Under the pieces are notes generated by a model. That model was given only the letters and a program-made list of their open reading frames with translations. It ran no database searches and was not told the origin of the DNA. From the NCBI RefSeq assembly GCF_028023675.1, contig NZ_JAQIOZ010000019.1, positions 1 to 64,000 of the forward strand: a DNA stretch of 64,000 bases, in the 5' to 3' direction. The stretch comes from Primorskyibacter aestuariivivens (lineage in GTDB: Bacteria > Pseudomonadota > Alphaproteobacteria > Rhodobacterales > Rhodobacteraceae). The translations under genes and the position numbers were made by a program. Shown here in pieces: positions 16,155-25,761 of the stretch; the stretch's first letter is position 1; the number at the start of each line of letters is the position of its first letter.

Positions 16155-17861
16155 ATGGAAACCGGACTGACAAATTTGTTTGCTAGGAACGCAGCCGGCG
16201 CTCAGGGGCCTGGAACAAGCGCAGATTCGGAAAGTGTCGCGTTGGATACGGATTCCGATGGTTGGGCGCGGGTTTACCATGCCGTTGAGCTCTCTCATTT
16301 CGATGACAAGGCGGGGGAGCCGTTCGGGCAGGCGGCGAAAATGCTTGCAAACGAGCTCCCCCCGAAGAATGCGCCGGGTTTGTCTCCGGCAAAGGATGAT
16401 ATGCTATTGCCTGATGAGAATGACGTCGGGTTCACCTCTGATGTGAACGGCATCCGGAATGCCCAACCCAATGAGGGGCGGAGGCAGATTGACGCGAATA
16501 TGGTCCCGGAGGAAACCTATACGCCGTTGGGGCCCAATGTGAGGTCATCGGAAGAGCGGCCAACTGCAGTTTCCGAAAGAGCCGCGACACCGGCGCGAGC
16601 CTGGGCTCCCGATGCAGGAGGCGTGACAGCGGCTCATGGACGGGTCACCAACGGACATGCTGATATCGCAATGAGTGCCGTCGCTGAAGACGCGACGGGG
16701 TCCGCAAGGAATCCTCTGTTTCTGCCTGTCTCGCCCGCTCTGCGCCCTGTTTGGCACGTGCCAAACGGGGCAGCCGAAACAAGCCAATACCGGTTTCAAG
16801 CCCAGTTGCCTGAGAACGCGCTGCATAATCCGTCATCAAAGCCGCCGTTGGTCGCGGAGCAGACCATACATGTGAATTGCGGCCCAATTAGGATGCATTC
16901 TGCACCAGTACGTTGGAATGCTCGTTCTGAGTTTGAAGTGGAGCTGTCCAACCGGTCATTGGTGCCAAACCGAACGTCACCGGATCAAACCTCTCAGGCA
17001 ACTGATGTTAAGATGGCCCCGGATCACCCGCTTCTGCGACCGGACCGTGGTGTCGGGAAAGTCGATGCTGAGGGGGCGATCACTGGCAGGTCAGGCGTTG
17101 GTCAGCCGCCTGCCCTGCCGCTGAAAAATCCGACCAAAAACACAACAAGGCTGATCGAAAACGGTGTGGATTCTCCCTTGGTGGCACGCCCAGAAACGCG
17201 TGTCGTTCATGGTTCCCAACCATCGCATTCGCCCAACGTTGGAGTAGCCTGGCATTCTATGTTCATGGCCTCCGCCGCGCCCATCGACGTCAATCGGGTG
17301 AAGAGCCGAGGCGTTTCAATTGCCGCGGTGGTTCCAGCGGTCAGTCCCGCGTATCAGAATGCATGGCCGTCGACTCCGCTTCAGGTGGTGGGTGGCGATT
17401 TCTTGGAACGCTCAGGTGCCACATCGATCATGCAAACATTGGCACCGGGACCGACCGGCAAAGAAAACGCAATGGCGGTCATTCACCAAATCACGGCGCA
17501 GTTGAACGCTGCCGCGTCAGATGAAATTGAAATCATGCTCAACCCGAAGGAACTCGGGAGCGTCCGAATGATTCTGTCGCCTACGGAAAACGGAATGGTT
17601 TTGTCGATGACCATGGAAAGAACCGAAACTCACGATCTGATCCGGAGGCACATTGATCTGGCAGAAAAGACGTTTCGCGACCTCGGTTTCTCTGATCTCA
17701 GCATCGATTTGTCACTGGGCCAACATCACCCACCTCACCGAGCTGACGTGCGAGACAGCGCGGACGGTATTCAGGTTGGTGAAGCCAGACCAGACACCCC
17801 CAAAGGTAAGACGCTGTCAAAAGCGACCATCACGAGTGCTGGCCTAGACATCAGAGTGTAA
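16155..17861 (+). CDS. fliK: Flagellar hook-length control protein FliK
   Basis: Determines hook length and triggers the export switch from hook to filament substrates. The 568-aa protein has a long, low-conservation, Pro/Ala/Ser-rich ruler region (1-430) and a C-terminal Flg_hook domain: IEIMLNPKELGSVRMILSPTENGMVLSMTMERTETHDLIRRH followed by FRDLGFSDLSIDLS. The N-terminal part uses less biased codons than neighbours, which is common for this fast-evolving gene. flgD follows 9 bases later. Confidence 0.85.
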   Translation: METGLTNLFARNAAGAQGPGTSADSESVALDTDSDGWARVYHAVELSHFDDKAGEPFGQAAKMLANELPPKNAPGLSPAKDDMLLPDENDVGFTSDVNGIRNAQPNEGRRQIDANMVPEETYTPLGPNVRSSEERPTAVSERAATPARAWAPDAGGVTAAHGRVTNGHADIAMSAVAEDATGSARNPLFLPVSPALRPVWHVPNGAAETSQYRFQAQLPENALHNPSSKPPLVAEQTIHVNCGPIRMHSAPVRWNARSEFEVELSNRSLVPNRTSPDQTSQATDVKMAPDHPLLRPDRGVGKVDAEGAITGRSGVGQPPALPLKNPTKNTTRLIENGVDSPLVARPETRVVHGSQPSHSPNVGVAWHSMFMASAAPIDVNRVKSRGVSIAAVVPAVSPAYQNAWPSTPLQVVGGDFLERSGATSIMQTLAPGPTGKENAMAVIHQITAQLNAAASDEIEIMLNPKELGSVRMILSPTENGMVLSMTMERTETHDLIRRHIDLAEKTFRDLGFSDLSIDLSLGQHHPPHRADVRDSADGIQVGEARPDTPKGKTLSKATITSAGLDIRV

Positions 17862-17870
17862 GGAAAGCCC

Positions 17871-18533
17871 ATGACCATATCTGCCACGCAGTCTCCTCCA
17901 AGCCTCTTCAACACCGGGGCGGCACCCAGTTCTAGCAATTCGACCGTTCTGAATTCGGACTTCAACACCTTTCTTCAAATGCTGACGACGCAGATGATGA
18001 ATCAGGACCCTCTCAATCCTATCGATTCGTCTGACTATGCTGCTCAACTGGCCGCATTCTCCAGCGTCGAGCAGCAAGTGGTGACGAATAGCCTGCTCGA
18101 AGACATGGCCGGTTTGCTTGGGGTCGGCGGCCTTGCAGAAGTTTCAACCTGGGTTGGGCGTGACGTGCGCAGCGAAGCACCTGCCTACTTTGATGGTGAG
18201 CCACTCGAGCTCGCTGTTACGGTCGCGCTGCAGGCGGACCAATCGGTGTTGGAAGTCTATGATCAGAATGGCGATCTGGTTCAGACGACCGTCGTGGATC
18301 CTGACAGCGACTCTGTGATCTGGGCCGGGGTTGACGAAAATGGAACGCCATTTCCATCCGGCGAATACAGTTTCGTGGTCGACAATCTTGTCGATGACGA
18401 GTCGATTGGGCTAACATCTGTCCACACCTATAACGAAGTTATCGAAGCGCGGTCGCAGAATGGGCAAATTGTCCTCGTGCTTGAGGGAGGGAGACTCCTT
18501 AGCGTTGATTCGGTTTCCGGGATTCGCGCTTAG
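17871..18533 (+). CDS. flgD: Hook assembly protein FlgD
   Basis: Scaffold for hook polymerisation. The 220-aa protein carries the conserved N-terminal block FNTFLQMLTTQMMNQDPLNPIDSSDYAAQLAAFSSVEQQVVTNSLLE (about 30-77) and a C-terminal FlgD Ig/tudor-like region (GLTSVHTYNEVIEARSQNGQIVLVLEGGRLLSVDSV). Cotranscribed with fliK. Confidence 0.94.
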   Translation: MTISATQSPPSLFNTGAAPSSSNSTVLNSDFNTFLQMLTTQMMNQDPLNPIDSSDYAAQLAAFSSVEQQVVTNSLLEDMAGLLGVGGLAEVSTWVGRDVRSEAPAYFDGEPLELAVTVALQADQSVLEVYDQNGDLVQTTVVDPDSDSVIWAGVDENGTPFPSGEYSFVVDNLVDDESIGLTSVHTYNEVIEARSQNGQIVLVLEGGRLLSVDSVSGIRA

Positions 18534-18818
18534 ATAGTTGATCTGAGGTGGAACGCATGTCCGAAAAAAGGCCTAGCGGTCAGCGCCAGATCTTTTGTCA
18601 GCACAGTTTTGCTGACCCCAGGGTTTTTCAGACCGCCCCAAAATGTGGCATAGCGGCCCGGTTTGAGGCACTTCTGTTGCAGTTTTGCCGCGCTTGCGAA
18701 GAGCACCGGCCAGGCAGGAAAAAGGCTAAAAAATCCTGTTTGAAACTGGCCAGCCTTCTGTATAAGTTCACATCGCGTGGGGTGTTCAATCACCCATTTG
18801 AGAAGTCTGGAGACTATT

Positions 18819-19016
18819 ATGAAAAAGCTTTCGCTTGCTGCAGTTGCAGCACTTGCGCTCGCTTCGGCAGCACCTGCCGTTGCTCAAGAGAACACCGTTG
18901 CGGCAGATCCGTTCCTGTCGACTCAGGACAACACCGCACTGATCGTTGTCGGTGGTGTGACGTTCCTGACCATTCTGGCAGCTGCCGGCAACAACTCGTC
19001 CTCCGGTACCGACTAA
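18819..19016 (+). CDS. Small secreted or membrane protein, 65 aa
   Basis: ATG 18819 follows TCTGGAGAC; an upstream in-frame start would hide the signal peptide MKKLSLAAVAALALASAAPAVA. The mature 43 residues contain one hydrophobic segment (TALIVVGGVTFLTILAAA) and a Ser/Gly/Asn tail. Similar tiny signal-peptide-plus-helix proteins occur in Rhodobacteraceae; function is unknown. A strong terminator follows. Confidence 0.7.
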   Translation: MKKLSLAAVAALALASAAPAVAQENTVAADPFLSTQDNTALIVVGGVTFLTILAAAGNNSSSGTD

Positions 19017-19045
19017 GTTTCGGTCCCACGGGACAATCAGATACG

Positions 19046-19080
19046 AAAACGGCGGCCCACCGGGTCGCCGTTTTCTTTTT
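19046..19080 (+). terminator. Rho-independent terminator
   Basis: AAAACGGCG...CGCCGTTTT stem with internal GGCCC/GGGTC pairing and a T-rich tract (TTTTCTTTTT) to 19080. The A-run on the other arm lets it serve the convergent ubiB transcript too. Confidence 0.85.
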
Positions 19081-19107
19081 GATCAGGGATTTTCGATCGT
19101 CGCCCGG

Positions 19108-20643
19108 TTATGCGAGACCTTGCATCAGCGCAAAAAGAGCCGCGCCGCATACCAATCCGCCCAGCAGGATCACACCCCTTTCGATCCAGAGCTTGCGCCC
19201 GCGGGACGGATCAACGGTGTTGGACTGGTTGATCAACGCCGATTCCACCAATCCCGGCAGACGGGGGCCGAACCGCACAAGAACCTTCAGGGTTTCGGCG
19301 AGGTCAGAAACGGCCGCACGTGGCCCGATGCTTTTCTTGATGTAATCTTCAACGACGGGCCGCGCGACTTCCCAGATATTCATATGCGGGTTCAATGACC
19401 GCGCCACGCCTTCAACTACGACCATCGTGCGCTGCAGCAGGATCAGCTCGGTCCGGGTCTCCATCCCGAACCGTTCGGTCACCTCAAAGAGGTAACTCAG
19501 CAGCCGTCCCATCGAGATGCGCGTCGCGTCCATGCCAAAGATCGGCTCACCAACTGCGCGCAGCGCGCGGGCGAATTCGTCCACATCGCGGTCGGCGGGC
19601 ACATAACCGGCCTCGAAATGCACCTCGGCCACACGTTTGTAATCACGGCGGATAAACCCAAACAGGATCTCGGCATAGACCCGGCGGGTGTATTCATCGA
19701 TATGGCCCATGATCCCGAAATCAAGCGCCACGATATCGCCATTCGGTGCAACCTTGAGATTGCCCTGGTGCATGTCCGCGTGGAAAAATCCGTCGCGCAG
19801 CGCGTGGTTCAGAAACAGCTGCAGTACCCGTTCGCTCAGCGCGATCCGGTCAAGCCCTGCCGCATCCAGCGCCGCATTATCCCCCAGCGGTACACCTTCG
19901 GCCCAGCTCAGCGTCATGACCCGCCGCCCGGACAGCATCCATTTGACTTCGGGCAGTTGGAAGCCTGCGTCATTTGCCGTGTTTGCCGCGAATTCCGAGG
20001 CGGCGGAGCTTTCAAGCCGCAGGTCCAGTTCGCCAAGCACCACGCCTTCGAAATGGGTGATCACGTCCATCGGCCGCAACCTGCGGGACGAGGGTGACAA
20101 AAGTTCGATCATGCGCGCGGCGAAGTAAAAGGCGTCAATATCCTTGCGAAACGCCTTTTCGATGCCCGGCCTCAGGACCTTGACCGCAACCGTTTCGCCG
20201 GTGTCGGCCAATCGCGCTTTGTGGACCTGCGCGATCGACGCTGCCGCCACCGGTTCGCTGAACTCCGAAAACAGTGTGTCCGCCGGGATCTCGAGCTCGT
20301 CTCCGACACTTTTTTTCGCAATTTCCACGGGGAAGGGCGGCAGCTTGTCTTGTAAGACCCGCAATTGCACGGCCAATTCGTCGCCCACCACGTCGGGGCG
20401 CGTCGAAAGCACCTGCCCGAACTTGATATAGGCCGGGCCAAGCGCGGTCAGCGCCCGCGTCGCAGGTGGCATATTGGGATCGCCCTTGTAGCCCAGCCAT
20501 TTGAAGGGCCAGCCGAGGGTTTTTGCCACCAGACGCAGGAAAGGCGGCGCATCAAACGCCTCAAGCACCACATTCATGGCTCCGGTGCGCTCCAGCGTGG
20601 CGCCCGTGCGGATAAGCCGGATGATATTATGCGGTCCGCGCAT
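19108..20643 (-). CDS. ubiB: Ubiquinone biosynthesis ATPase/kinase-like UbiB
   Basis: Atypical kinase-fold protein needed for ubiquinone synthesis. The 511-aa protein has the signature AYIKFGQVLSTRPD (KxGQ), AAASIAQVHKARL, VAVKVLRPGIEKAF (catalytic Lys), FFHADMHQGNLKV (catalytic loop) and ALDFGIMGHI (DFG), plus a hydrophobic C-terminal segment (about 490-508) for membrane anchoring. It follows ubiE by one base on the same strand. Confidence 0.95.
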   Translation of the reverse strand: MRGPHNIIRLIRTGATLERTGAMNVVLEAFDAPPFLRLVAKTLGWPFKWLGYKGDPNMPPATRALTALGPAYIKFGQVLSTRPDVVGDELAVQLRVLQDKLPPFPVEIAKKSVGDELEIPADTLFSEFSEPVAAASIAQVHKARLADTGETVAVKVLRPGIEKAFRKDIDAFYFAARMIELLSPSSRRLRPMDVITHFEGVVLGELDLRLESSAASEFAANTANDAGFQLPEVKWMLSGRRVMTLSWAEGVPLGDNAALDAAGLDRIALSERVLQLFLNHALRDGFFHADMHQGNLKVAPNGDIVALDFGIMGHIDEYTRRVYAEILFGFIRRDYKRVAEVHFEAGYVPADRDVDEFARALRAVGEPIFGMDATRISMGRLLSYLFEVTERFGMETRTELILLQRTMVVVEGVARSLNPHMNIWEVARPVVEDYIKKSIGPRAAVSDLAETLKVLVRFGPRLPGLVESALINQSNTVDPSRGRKLWIERGVILLGGLVCGAALFALMQGLA

Positions 20644-20644
20644 C

Positions 20645-21394
20645 TCAGATTTTCCAACCGGAATGCAGACAGGCGATGCCCATGGTCAGGTTGCGATACT
20701 TGGCATTGCCAAACCCGGCATCGCGGACCATTTGCAGGAATGTCTCCTGATCCGGGAAGTTGCGGATCGATTCCACCAGATACTGATAGCTGTCCGCGTC
20801 ATTGGCGATGATCTGCCCCATGCGCGGGATCACGTTGAAGGAATAGCGGTCATAGGCCCATTGCATCGCCGGGTTCGGGATCTGGCTGAATTCAAGCACC
20901 ATGAGTCGCCCGCCCGGGCGCAGCACGCGGTAGGCCTCGGCCAGCGCCTCGGCGGGGCGGGTGACGTTGCGGATGCCGAAACTGATTGTATAGACGTCAA
21001 AGCTGTTATCCGGAAAGGGCAGGGCCATCGCGTCACCGACCACCCAGTCAAGCTGATCCGACATATGTTCTGCCTCGGCGCGTTTGCGCCCTTCGACGAG
21101 CATCGGCTCGGTCAGGTCCAGCACAACCGCCTCGGCGTGACCGGCGCGAGCGAGGAACCGGAACGAGATATCGCCGGTGCCACCCGCCACATCCAACAAC
21201 TTTTGCCCGGCGCGGGGCGCCAGCCAATCCATCATCGCATCCTTCCAGACGCGGTGAATGCCCATGGACATGACATCGTTCATCACGTCATAGCGCGACG
21301 CGACCGAGTTGAAGACACCCTGTACCCGCCCGGCTTTTTCATTCTCGGGCACGGTCTGAAATCCGAAATGGGTGGTCTTTTGATCGTCCTGCAT
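20645..21394 (-). CDS. ubiE: Ubiquinone/menaquinone C-methyltransferase UbiE
   Basis: S-adenosylmethionine-dependent C-methyltransferase of quinone synthesis. The 249-aa protein has [17 protein letters not shown] (motif I), [36 protein letters not shown] and [13 protein letters not shown], all UbiE signatures. Divergent from mutM, with ubiB immediately downstream, the usual arrangement near mutM and dnaA in this family. Confidence 0.95.
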   Translation of the reverse strand: MQDDQKTTHFGFQTVPENEKAGRVQGVFNSVASRYDVMNDVMSMGIHRVWKDAMMDWLAPRAGQKLLDVAGGTGDISFRFLARAGHAEAVVLDLTEPMLVEGRKRAEAEHMSDQLDWVVGDAMALPFPDNSFDVYTISFGIRNVTRPAEALAEAYRVLRPGGRLMVLEFSQIPNPAMQWAYDRYSFNVIPRMGQIIANDADSYQYLVESIRNFPDQETFLQMVRDAGFGNAKYRNLTMGIACLHSGWKI

Positions 21395-21482
21395 ATTGGG
21401 CTTGCCGTTTGCTGTTGCTCCGCTTTCTTATAGAGCGCTGATATGCCGTTACAATGCGGCGTTGCCGAGGGAGCTTGTCCAG

Positions 21483-22334
21483 ATGCCCGAATTACCCGAA
21501 GTCGAGACGGTTCGTCGCGGGCTGGAGCCGGTGATGACGGGGCAGGTCATGGCGCGGGTCGCCGTGAACCGTCCCGATCTGCGCTGGCCGTTCCCCCCGG
21601 ACATGGCCGCGCGACTTACTGGCAAACGGGTGCTGCACCTCAGGCGGCGGTCGAAATACATCCTTGCCGATCTGGACAGTGGCGAGACGCTTCTTATCCA
21701 TCTGGGCATGTCTGGGCGCATGCTGATCTCGGGCGATCCGCTGGGGCGCTTCGTGCAGGAGCATCCGGCCAAGGAGAAACATGATCACGTGGTGATTGAT
21801 ATGGAGAGTGGCGCGCGCGTCACCTTCAACGACCCCCGGCGATTTGGGGCAATGGACATGTTCGCCAGCGAACAGGGTGATGCACATCCGCTTTTGGCCA
21901 GTCTGGGCCCCGAACCGCTGGGCAATGATTTCAGCGAATCTTATCTGGTCGGGGCGTTGAAGCCTCGCAATATGCCCATCAAATCGGCGCTTCTGGATCA
22001 GAAAATCGTTGCCGGGCTGGGCAATATCTATGTCTGCGAGGCACTTTTCCGCACCGGAATCTCGCCGCTGAGAAAAGCACGCAACGTCAGCAAGGCACGC
22101 CTGCAGGTGCTGGTTTCGGCCATTCGCGACGTGCTGTCCGAGGCGATTGATGCGGGGGGATCGTCGTTGCGCGATTTTCGCCAAACCGATGGAGAACTTG
22201 GATATTTCCAGCACAATTTCGATGTCTATGGTCGCGAGGGTGACGCTTGCCGCAACGCGGACTGCAACAGCCGTATTTCGCGCGTCGTGCAATCCGGACG
22301 ATCCAGTTTCTACTGCCCGACCTGCCAAAGATAG
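21483..22334 (+). CDS. mutM: Formamidopyrimidine-DNA glycosylase MutM
   Basis: Removes 8-oxoguanine and formamidopyrimidines from DNA and nicks the abasic site. The start is ATG 21483 since the mature N-terminus must be Pro-Glu-Leu-Pro-Glu (catalytic Pro2, Glu3). Other features: KYILADL and [29 protein letters not shown] helix-two-turn-helix, and the C-terminal zinc finger C-x2-C...C-x2-C (CRNADC...CPTC). 283 aa, standard. Confidence 0.95.
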   Translation: MPELPEVETVRRGLEPVMTGQVMARVAVNRPDLRWPFPPDMAARLTGKRVLHLRRRSKYILADLDSGETLLIHLGMSGRMLISGDPLGRFVQEHPAKEKHDHVVIDMESGARVTFNDPRRFGAMDMFASEQGDAHPLLASLGPEPLGNDFSESYLVGALKPRNMPIKSALLDQKIVAGLGNIYVCEALFRTGISPLRKARNVSKARLQVLVSAIRDVLSEAIDAGGSSLRDFRQTDGELGYFQHNFDVYGREGDACRNADCNSRISRVVQSGRSSFYCPTCQR

Positions 22335-22399
22335 GTTGAACGCATCCGCCAGAATGGTAATCACGGAACTCTGACCTGAAACAACCAAGGGCAAATCAC

Positions 22400-23176
22400 A
22401 TGGCCTATGAGACGATCATCGTCGACGTAGAAGACCACATTGCCACGATCACACTCAATCGCCCCGACGCTCTGAACGCTCTGAACACGCAGGTGTTGGG
22501 CGAGCTGTCCAAGGCGTTGGCGGAAGCCTCTGAGAATGACAAGGTGCGCTGCATCATCCTGACCGGATCGGCCAAGGCCTTTGCCGCCGGGGCCGATATC
22601 AAGGAGATGTCCGAGAAAAGCTTTGTCGACATGTTCATGTCCGACTTCTTTTCGGAAGAGCATCAGGCCGTGCTGAAAGTGCGCAAGCCGATCATCGCCG
22701 CGGTCGCAGGCTATGCGCTGGGCGGTGGCTGCGAACTGGCCATGATGTGCGATTTCATTATCGCCGCGGACAACGCCAAGTTTGGCCAGCCCGAGATCAA
22801 CCTGGGCGTCGTGGCCGGGATTGGCGGGACGCAACGTTTGACTCGCCTCGTGGGCAAATCAAAATCCATGGACATGCACCTGACCGGGCGTTTCATGGAT
22901 GCCGAAGAGGCTGAGCGCTCGGGGCTGGTAAGTCGCGTGGTTCCGGTCAAGAAGCTGATGGAAGAGGCGCAGTCCGCGGCCCAGAAGATCGCCGAGAAAT
23001 CGGTTCTGACCGCGATGGCCGTGAAAGAGGCCGTGAACCGCGCCGAAGAGACAACGCTGTCCGAAGGGCTGCTGTTTGAAAAGCGTCTGTTCCATTCGTT
23101 GTTTGCGTCCGAGGATCAAAAGGAAGGCATGGCGGCTTTCCTGGAAAAACGTCAGGCACAGTTCCGCGACAGGTAG
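22400..23176 (+). CDS. Enoyl-CoA hydratase (crotonase family)
   Basis: Hydrates trans-2-enoyl-CoA in beta-oxidation. The 258-aa protein has [13 protein letters not shown], the oxyanion-hole segment [26 protein letters not shown] (Glu of the catalytic pair) and [20 protein letters not shown] (second catalytic Glu), typical of mitochondrial-type short-chain hydratases. It stands alone between mutM and rpsT with its own terminator; substrate range is not readable. Confidence 0.92.
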   Translation: MAYETIIVDVEDHIATITLNRPDALNALNTQVLGELSKALAEASENDKVRCIILTGSAKAFAAGADIKEMSEKSFVDMFMSDFFSEEHQAVLKVRKPIIAAVAGYALGGGCELAMMCDFIIAADNAKFGQPEINLGVVAGIGGTQRLTRLVGKSKSMDMHLTGRFMDAEEAERSGLVSRVVPVKKLMEEAQSAAQKIAEKSVLTAMAVKEAVNRAEETTLSEGLLFEKRLFHSLFASEDQKEGMAAFLEKRQAQFRDR

Positions 23177-23185
23177 TCAAACAGT

Positions 23186-23209
23186 GGGGCGCTCCGGGCG
23201 CCCCTTTTT
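23186..23209 (+). terminator. Rho-independent terminator after enoyl-CoA hydratase
   Basis: GGGGCGC pairs with GCGCCCC around TCCGG, followed by TTTTT, 9 bases past the stop codon. Confidence 0.88.
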
Positions 23210-23361
23210 CATCTTTGCAAGCGCGGCGAAACCCGTTATACGCCGTGCCATACATGCGCGTGCAGCCCGCTCAGGCTCGAATCATCCCCGGTGACGACAG
23301 TACGGGTTGGGTTTGGCATTGCGCTTAACAGTTACACCAAACCCTAAGAAGGGATGATCGC

Positions 23362-23625
23362 ATGGCCAATTCGCCCCAGTCCAAGAAACGCGCACGTCAG
23401 AACGAAAAGCGCTTTGCCGTTAACAAAGCCCGCCGTTCGCGCATCCGCACCTATCTGCGCAAAGTTGAAGAAGCGATTGCTTCTGGCGACAAGGACGCAG
23501 CACAGGCCGCTCTGCGCGCAGCTCAGCCTGAACTGATGCGCGGTGTGACCAAAGGTATCCTGCACAAGAACACGGCATCGCGTAAAATGTCGCGTCTGGC
23601 ATCGCGGGTCAAAGCTATCGGCTGA
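23362..23625 (+). CDS. rpsT: 30S ribosomal protein S20
   Basis: Small basic primary 16S rRNA-binding protein, 87 aa, beginning [17 protein letters not shown] with Ala/Lys/Arg-rich helices and [33 protein letters not shown] precedes the ATG. Monocistronic with a terminator directly after; located just upstream of dnaA as in many Rhodobacteraceae. Confidence 0.96.
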   Translation: MANSPQSKKRARQNEKRFAVNKARRSRIRTYLRKVEEAIASGDKDAAQAALRAAQPELMRGVTKGILHKNTASRKMSRLASRVKAIG

Positions 23626-23652
23626 TCCCGGTCCCGACAGGACAAGCATAAG

Positions 23653-23684
23653 CCCGCGTTCCAGCCCGGAACGCGGGTTTTTTT
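23653..23684 (+). terminator. Rho-independent terminator of rpsT
   Basis: CCCGCGTTCC and GGAACGCGGG form a perfect 10-bp stem around AGCCC, followed by seven T. Confidence 0.95.
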
Positions 23685-24186
23685 GTGGTCGTGTTAACGA
23701 AAGAATCGCTAAGATCGTGCCGGGCCAAAAGGCCCTCAAGGCTCCAACAGGTTTAAGCGTCGCAGGATGCTTTTTTGCCCGCTTGTGACCGAACTGTGTC
23801 GCCTTTGCATGGCGTTTGAGATTCGTTTGAGTTTATCCCGAGTCAAGTTTGAAGTTCAGTTGCCGCCCGGCTGAACGAGTTGGTAACTTCCTCCCTGCGA
23901 GTCACTTCGCAATGGGGGGACAGGTTACAAAAGGCAGGCTGCGAAAACACGGTGTTTCCTCGGGGGACAGAGAAAATACCACAATCTCAACGAGATGCCG
24001 CCACATGCCTTTCGTCGTGTCCAACGATTATCGTCGGTAGTAGCCGATTCTGACGGAAGTTTTTCCGTACAGCGTCGTGCTGTGTTTGCCGACAGGGCTG
24101 GGTTGGTCCGCGCATCTGCTGCGCGGGCGTCATCATCGGCCGAATGAGAGACGGGGGTAGGGATCGCCGCAAGGTGATCGGGACAC
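23685..24186. other. Upstream region of dnaA, no gene
   Basis: About 500 bases without a supported gene, presumably the dnaA promoter and leader. I looked for DnaA boxes (TTATNCACA) and found only poor matches such as TTATCCCGA near 23836, so there is no clear origin here; alphaproteobacterial origins often lie elsewhere, for example near hemE. Confidence 0.5.
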
Positions 24187-25599
24187 ATGAATGCGGATGC
24201 GGGGAATATGACAAGAGAACAATGGGGCGCACTTCAGGGGCAGTTGCGGGAAACGGTCGGGGCGAACAACTACTCAAACTGGATAGAGCCGCTGGAATTC
24301 GGCGGGATTGAAAACGGCGTTGCAACCTTTTCGGTGCCAACCAGCTTTCTGGGGAATTACGTGTCGCGCAATTTCGGCGATGTGCTCCTGTATACGATGA
24401 CGTCGGCCGGGTCCGATGTGCGCCGTATCCAGTTCAACGTGCCGGCTAACGCCGCGGCCAAGACGGCTTCGGGCAAGGGTGCTGACAAGCCAACGGCCAG
24501 ACCTGTGCAAAACGACGCCAAGCCGGGCCGGGGCTCTGCCAATGCTCTTGAGGGGCTGTTGCCCAGCGCGCCGCTTGATAAGCGGTTCACCTTTGACACT
24601 TTCGTCGTCGGCAAACCGAACGAGCTCGCCCATGCCGCCGCGCGCCGTGTCGCCGAAGGGGGCGAAGTCACGTTCAACCCGCTTTTCCTGTATGGCGGCG
24701 TCGGGCTTGGTAAAACGCACCTGATGCATGCGATCGCCTGGGAGCTGAAGGCGCGTATGCCGCATCTGAACGTCCTCTACCTGTCGGCGGAACAGTTCAT
24801 GTATCGCTTTGTTCAGGCGCTGCGCGACCGCAAGATGATGGATTTCAAACAGATCTTCCGCTCTGTCGATGTGCTGATGGTGGATGATGTGCAGTTCATC
24901 GCGGGCAAGGATTCCACGCAGGAAGAGTTTTTCCACACCTTCAATGCGCTGGTGGATCAGAACAAACAGATCATCATTTCCGCCGACCGTGCCCCAGGCG
25001 AGATCAAGGATCTGGAAAACCGCATTCAGTCGCGCTTGCAAAGCGGTCTGGTGGTCGATCTGCACCCGACGGATTATGAACTGCGCCTGGGTATCCTGCA
25101 GTCCAAGCTTGCAGCGCACCGGACCCAATATCTGGACCTCGAACTGGACGAAAAGGTTCTGGAATTCCTTGCGCATCGGATTTCGACAAATGTGCGTGTC
25201 CTCGAAGGCGCGCTCACCCGGCTCTTCGCCTTTGCATCGCTGGTCGGTCGTCCGATCACCATGGACCTGACCCAGGACTGTCTGGCGGATGTGCTGCGTG
25301 CATCCGAGCGCAAGATCACCATCGAGGAAATCCAGCGCCAGGTGGCTGAGCATTACAATATTCGCCTGTCCGAGCTTCTGGGTCCCAAACGTCTGCGCGC
25401 CTTTGCCCGCCCGCGTCAGGTGGCCATGTATTTGTGCAAGCAATTGACCAGCCGCTCCCTGCCCGAGATCGGCCGCCGCTTTGGTGGGCGCGACCACACC
25501 ACCGTCATGCACGGGGTGCGCCGGATCGAAGAGCTCAAGATCCAGGATGGGCAGATCGCCGAAGACATCGAAATGCTGCGCCGGGCGCTGGAAGCCTGA
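24187..25599 (+). CDS. dnaA: Chromosomal replication initiator DnaA
   Basis: AAA+ ATPase that opens the replication origin. The 470-aa protein has domain I (WGALQGQLRETVGANNYSNWIEPLEF), a short linker (about 90-125), AAA+ domain with Walker A GGVGLGKTHL and Walker B VDDVQFIAGK, and the C-terminal DNA-binding helix-turn-helix SLPEIGRRFGGRDHTTVMHGVRRIEEL. The start at 24187 has AAGGTGAT before it; ATG 24208 (MTREQWG) is an alternative nearer the family N-terminus. Confidence 0.96.
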   Translation: MNADAGNMTREQWGALQGQLRETVGANNYSNWIEPLEFGGIENGVATFSVPTSFLGNYVSRNFGDVLLYTMTSAGSDVRRIQFNVPANAAAKTASGKGADKPTARPVQNDAKPGRGSANALEGLLPSAPLDKRFTFDTFVVGKPNELAHAAARRVAEGGEVTFNPLFLYGGVGLGKTHLMHAIAWELKARMPHLNVLYLSAEQFMYRFVQALRDRKMMDFKQIFRSVDVLMVDDVQFIAGKDSTQEEFFHTFNALVDQNKQIIISADRAPGEIKDLENRIQSRLQSGLVVDLHPTDYELRLGILQSKLAAHRTQYLDLELDEKVLEFLAHRISTNVRVLEGALTRLFAFASLVGRPITMDLTQDCLADVLRASERKITIEEIQRQVAEHYNIRLSELLGPKRLRAFARPRQVAMYLCKQLTSRSLPEIGRRFGGRDHTTVMHGVRRIEELKIQDGQIAEDIEMLRRALEA

Positions 25600-25761
25600 G
25601 CATATCCGCATCAATGGCCCGGTCAGAGTGATCTCGGACCGGGCCAGCCCTTGACCCTCCCGACAATCCATTGGAAACCTCTGACAACAGTCCAAAAAGG
25701 GCTTGGAGGCCACCTGTGATGCGGATAACGTGCCGGTCCGGGTCTAGCGGAGGGACAGGCT

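Noticed and set aside
18548-19345. 265-codon plus-strand frame spanning the small secreted gene, its terminator and ubiB
   Set aside because: Runs through a strong terminator and antisense to ubiB; not a credible gene.
23685-24186. Possible replication origin upstream of dnaA
   Set aside because: No cluster of DnaA boxes or AT-rich unwinding region; only weak single matches.
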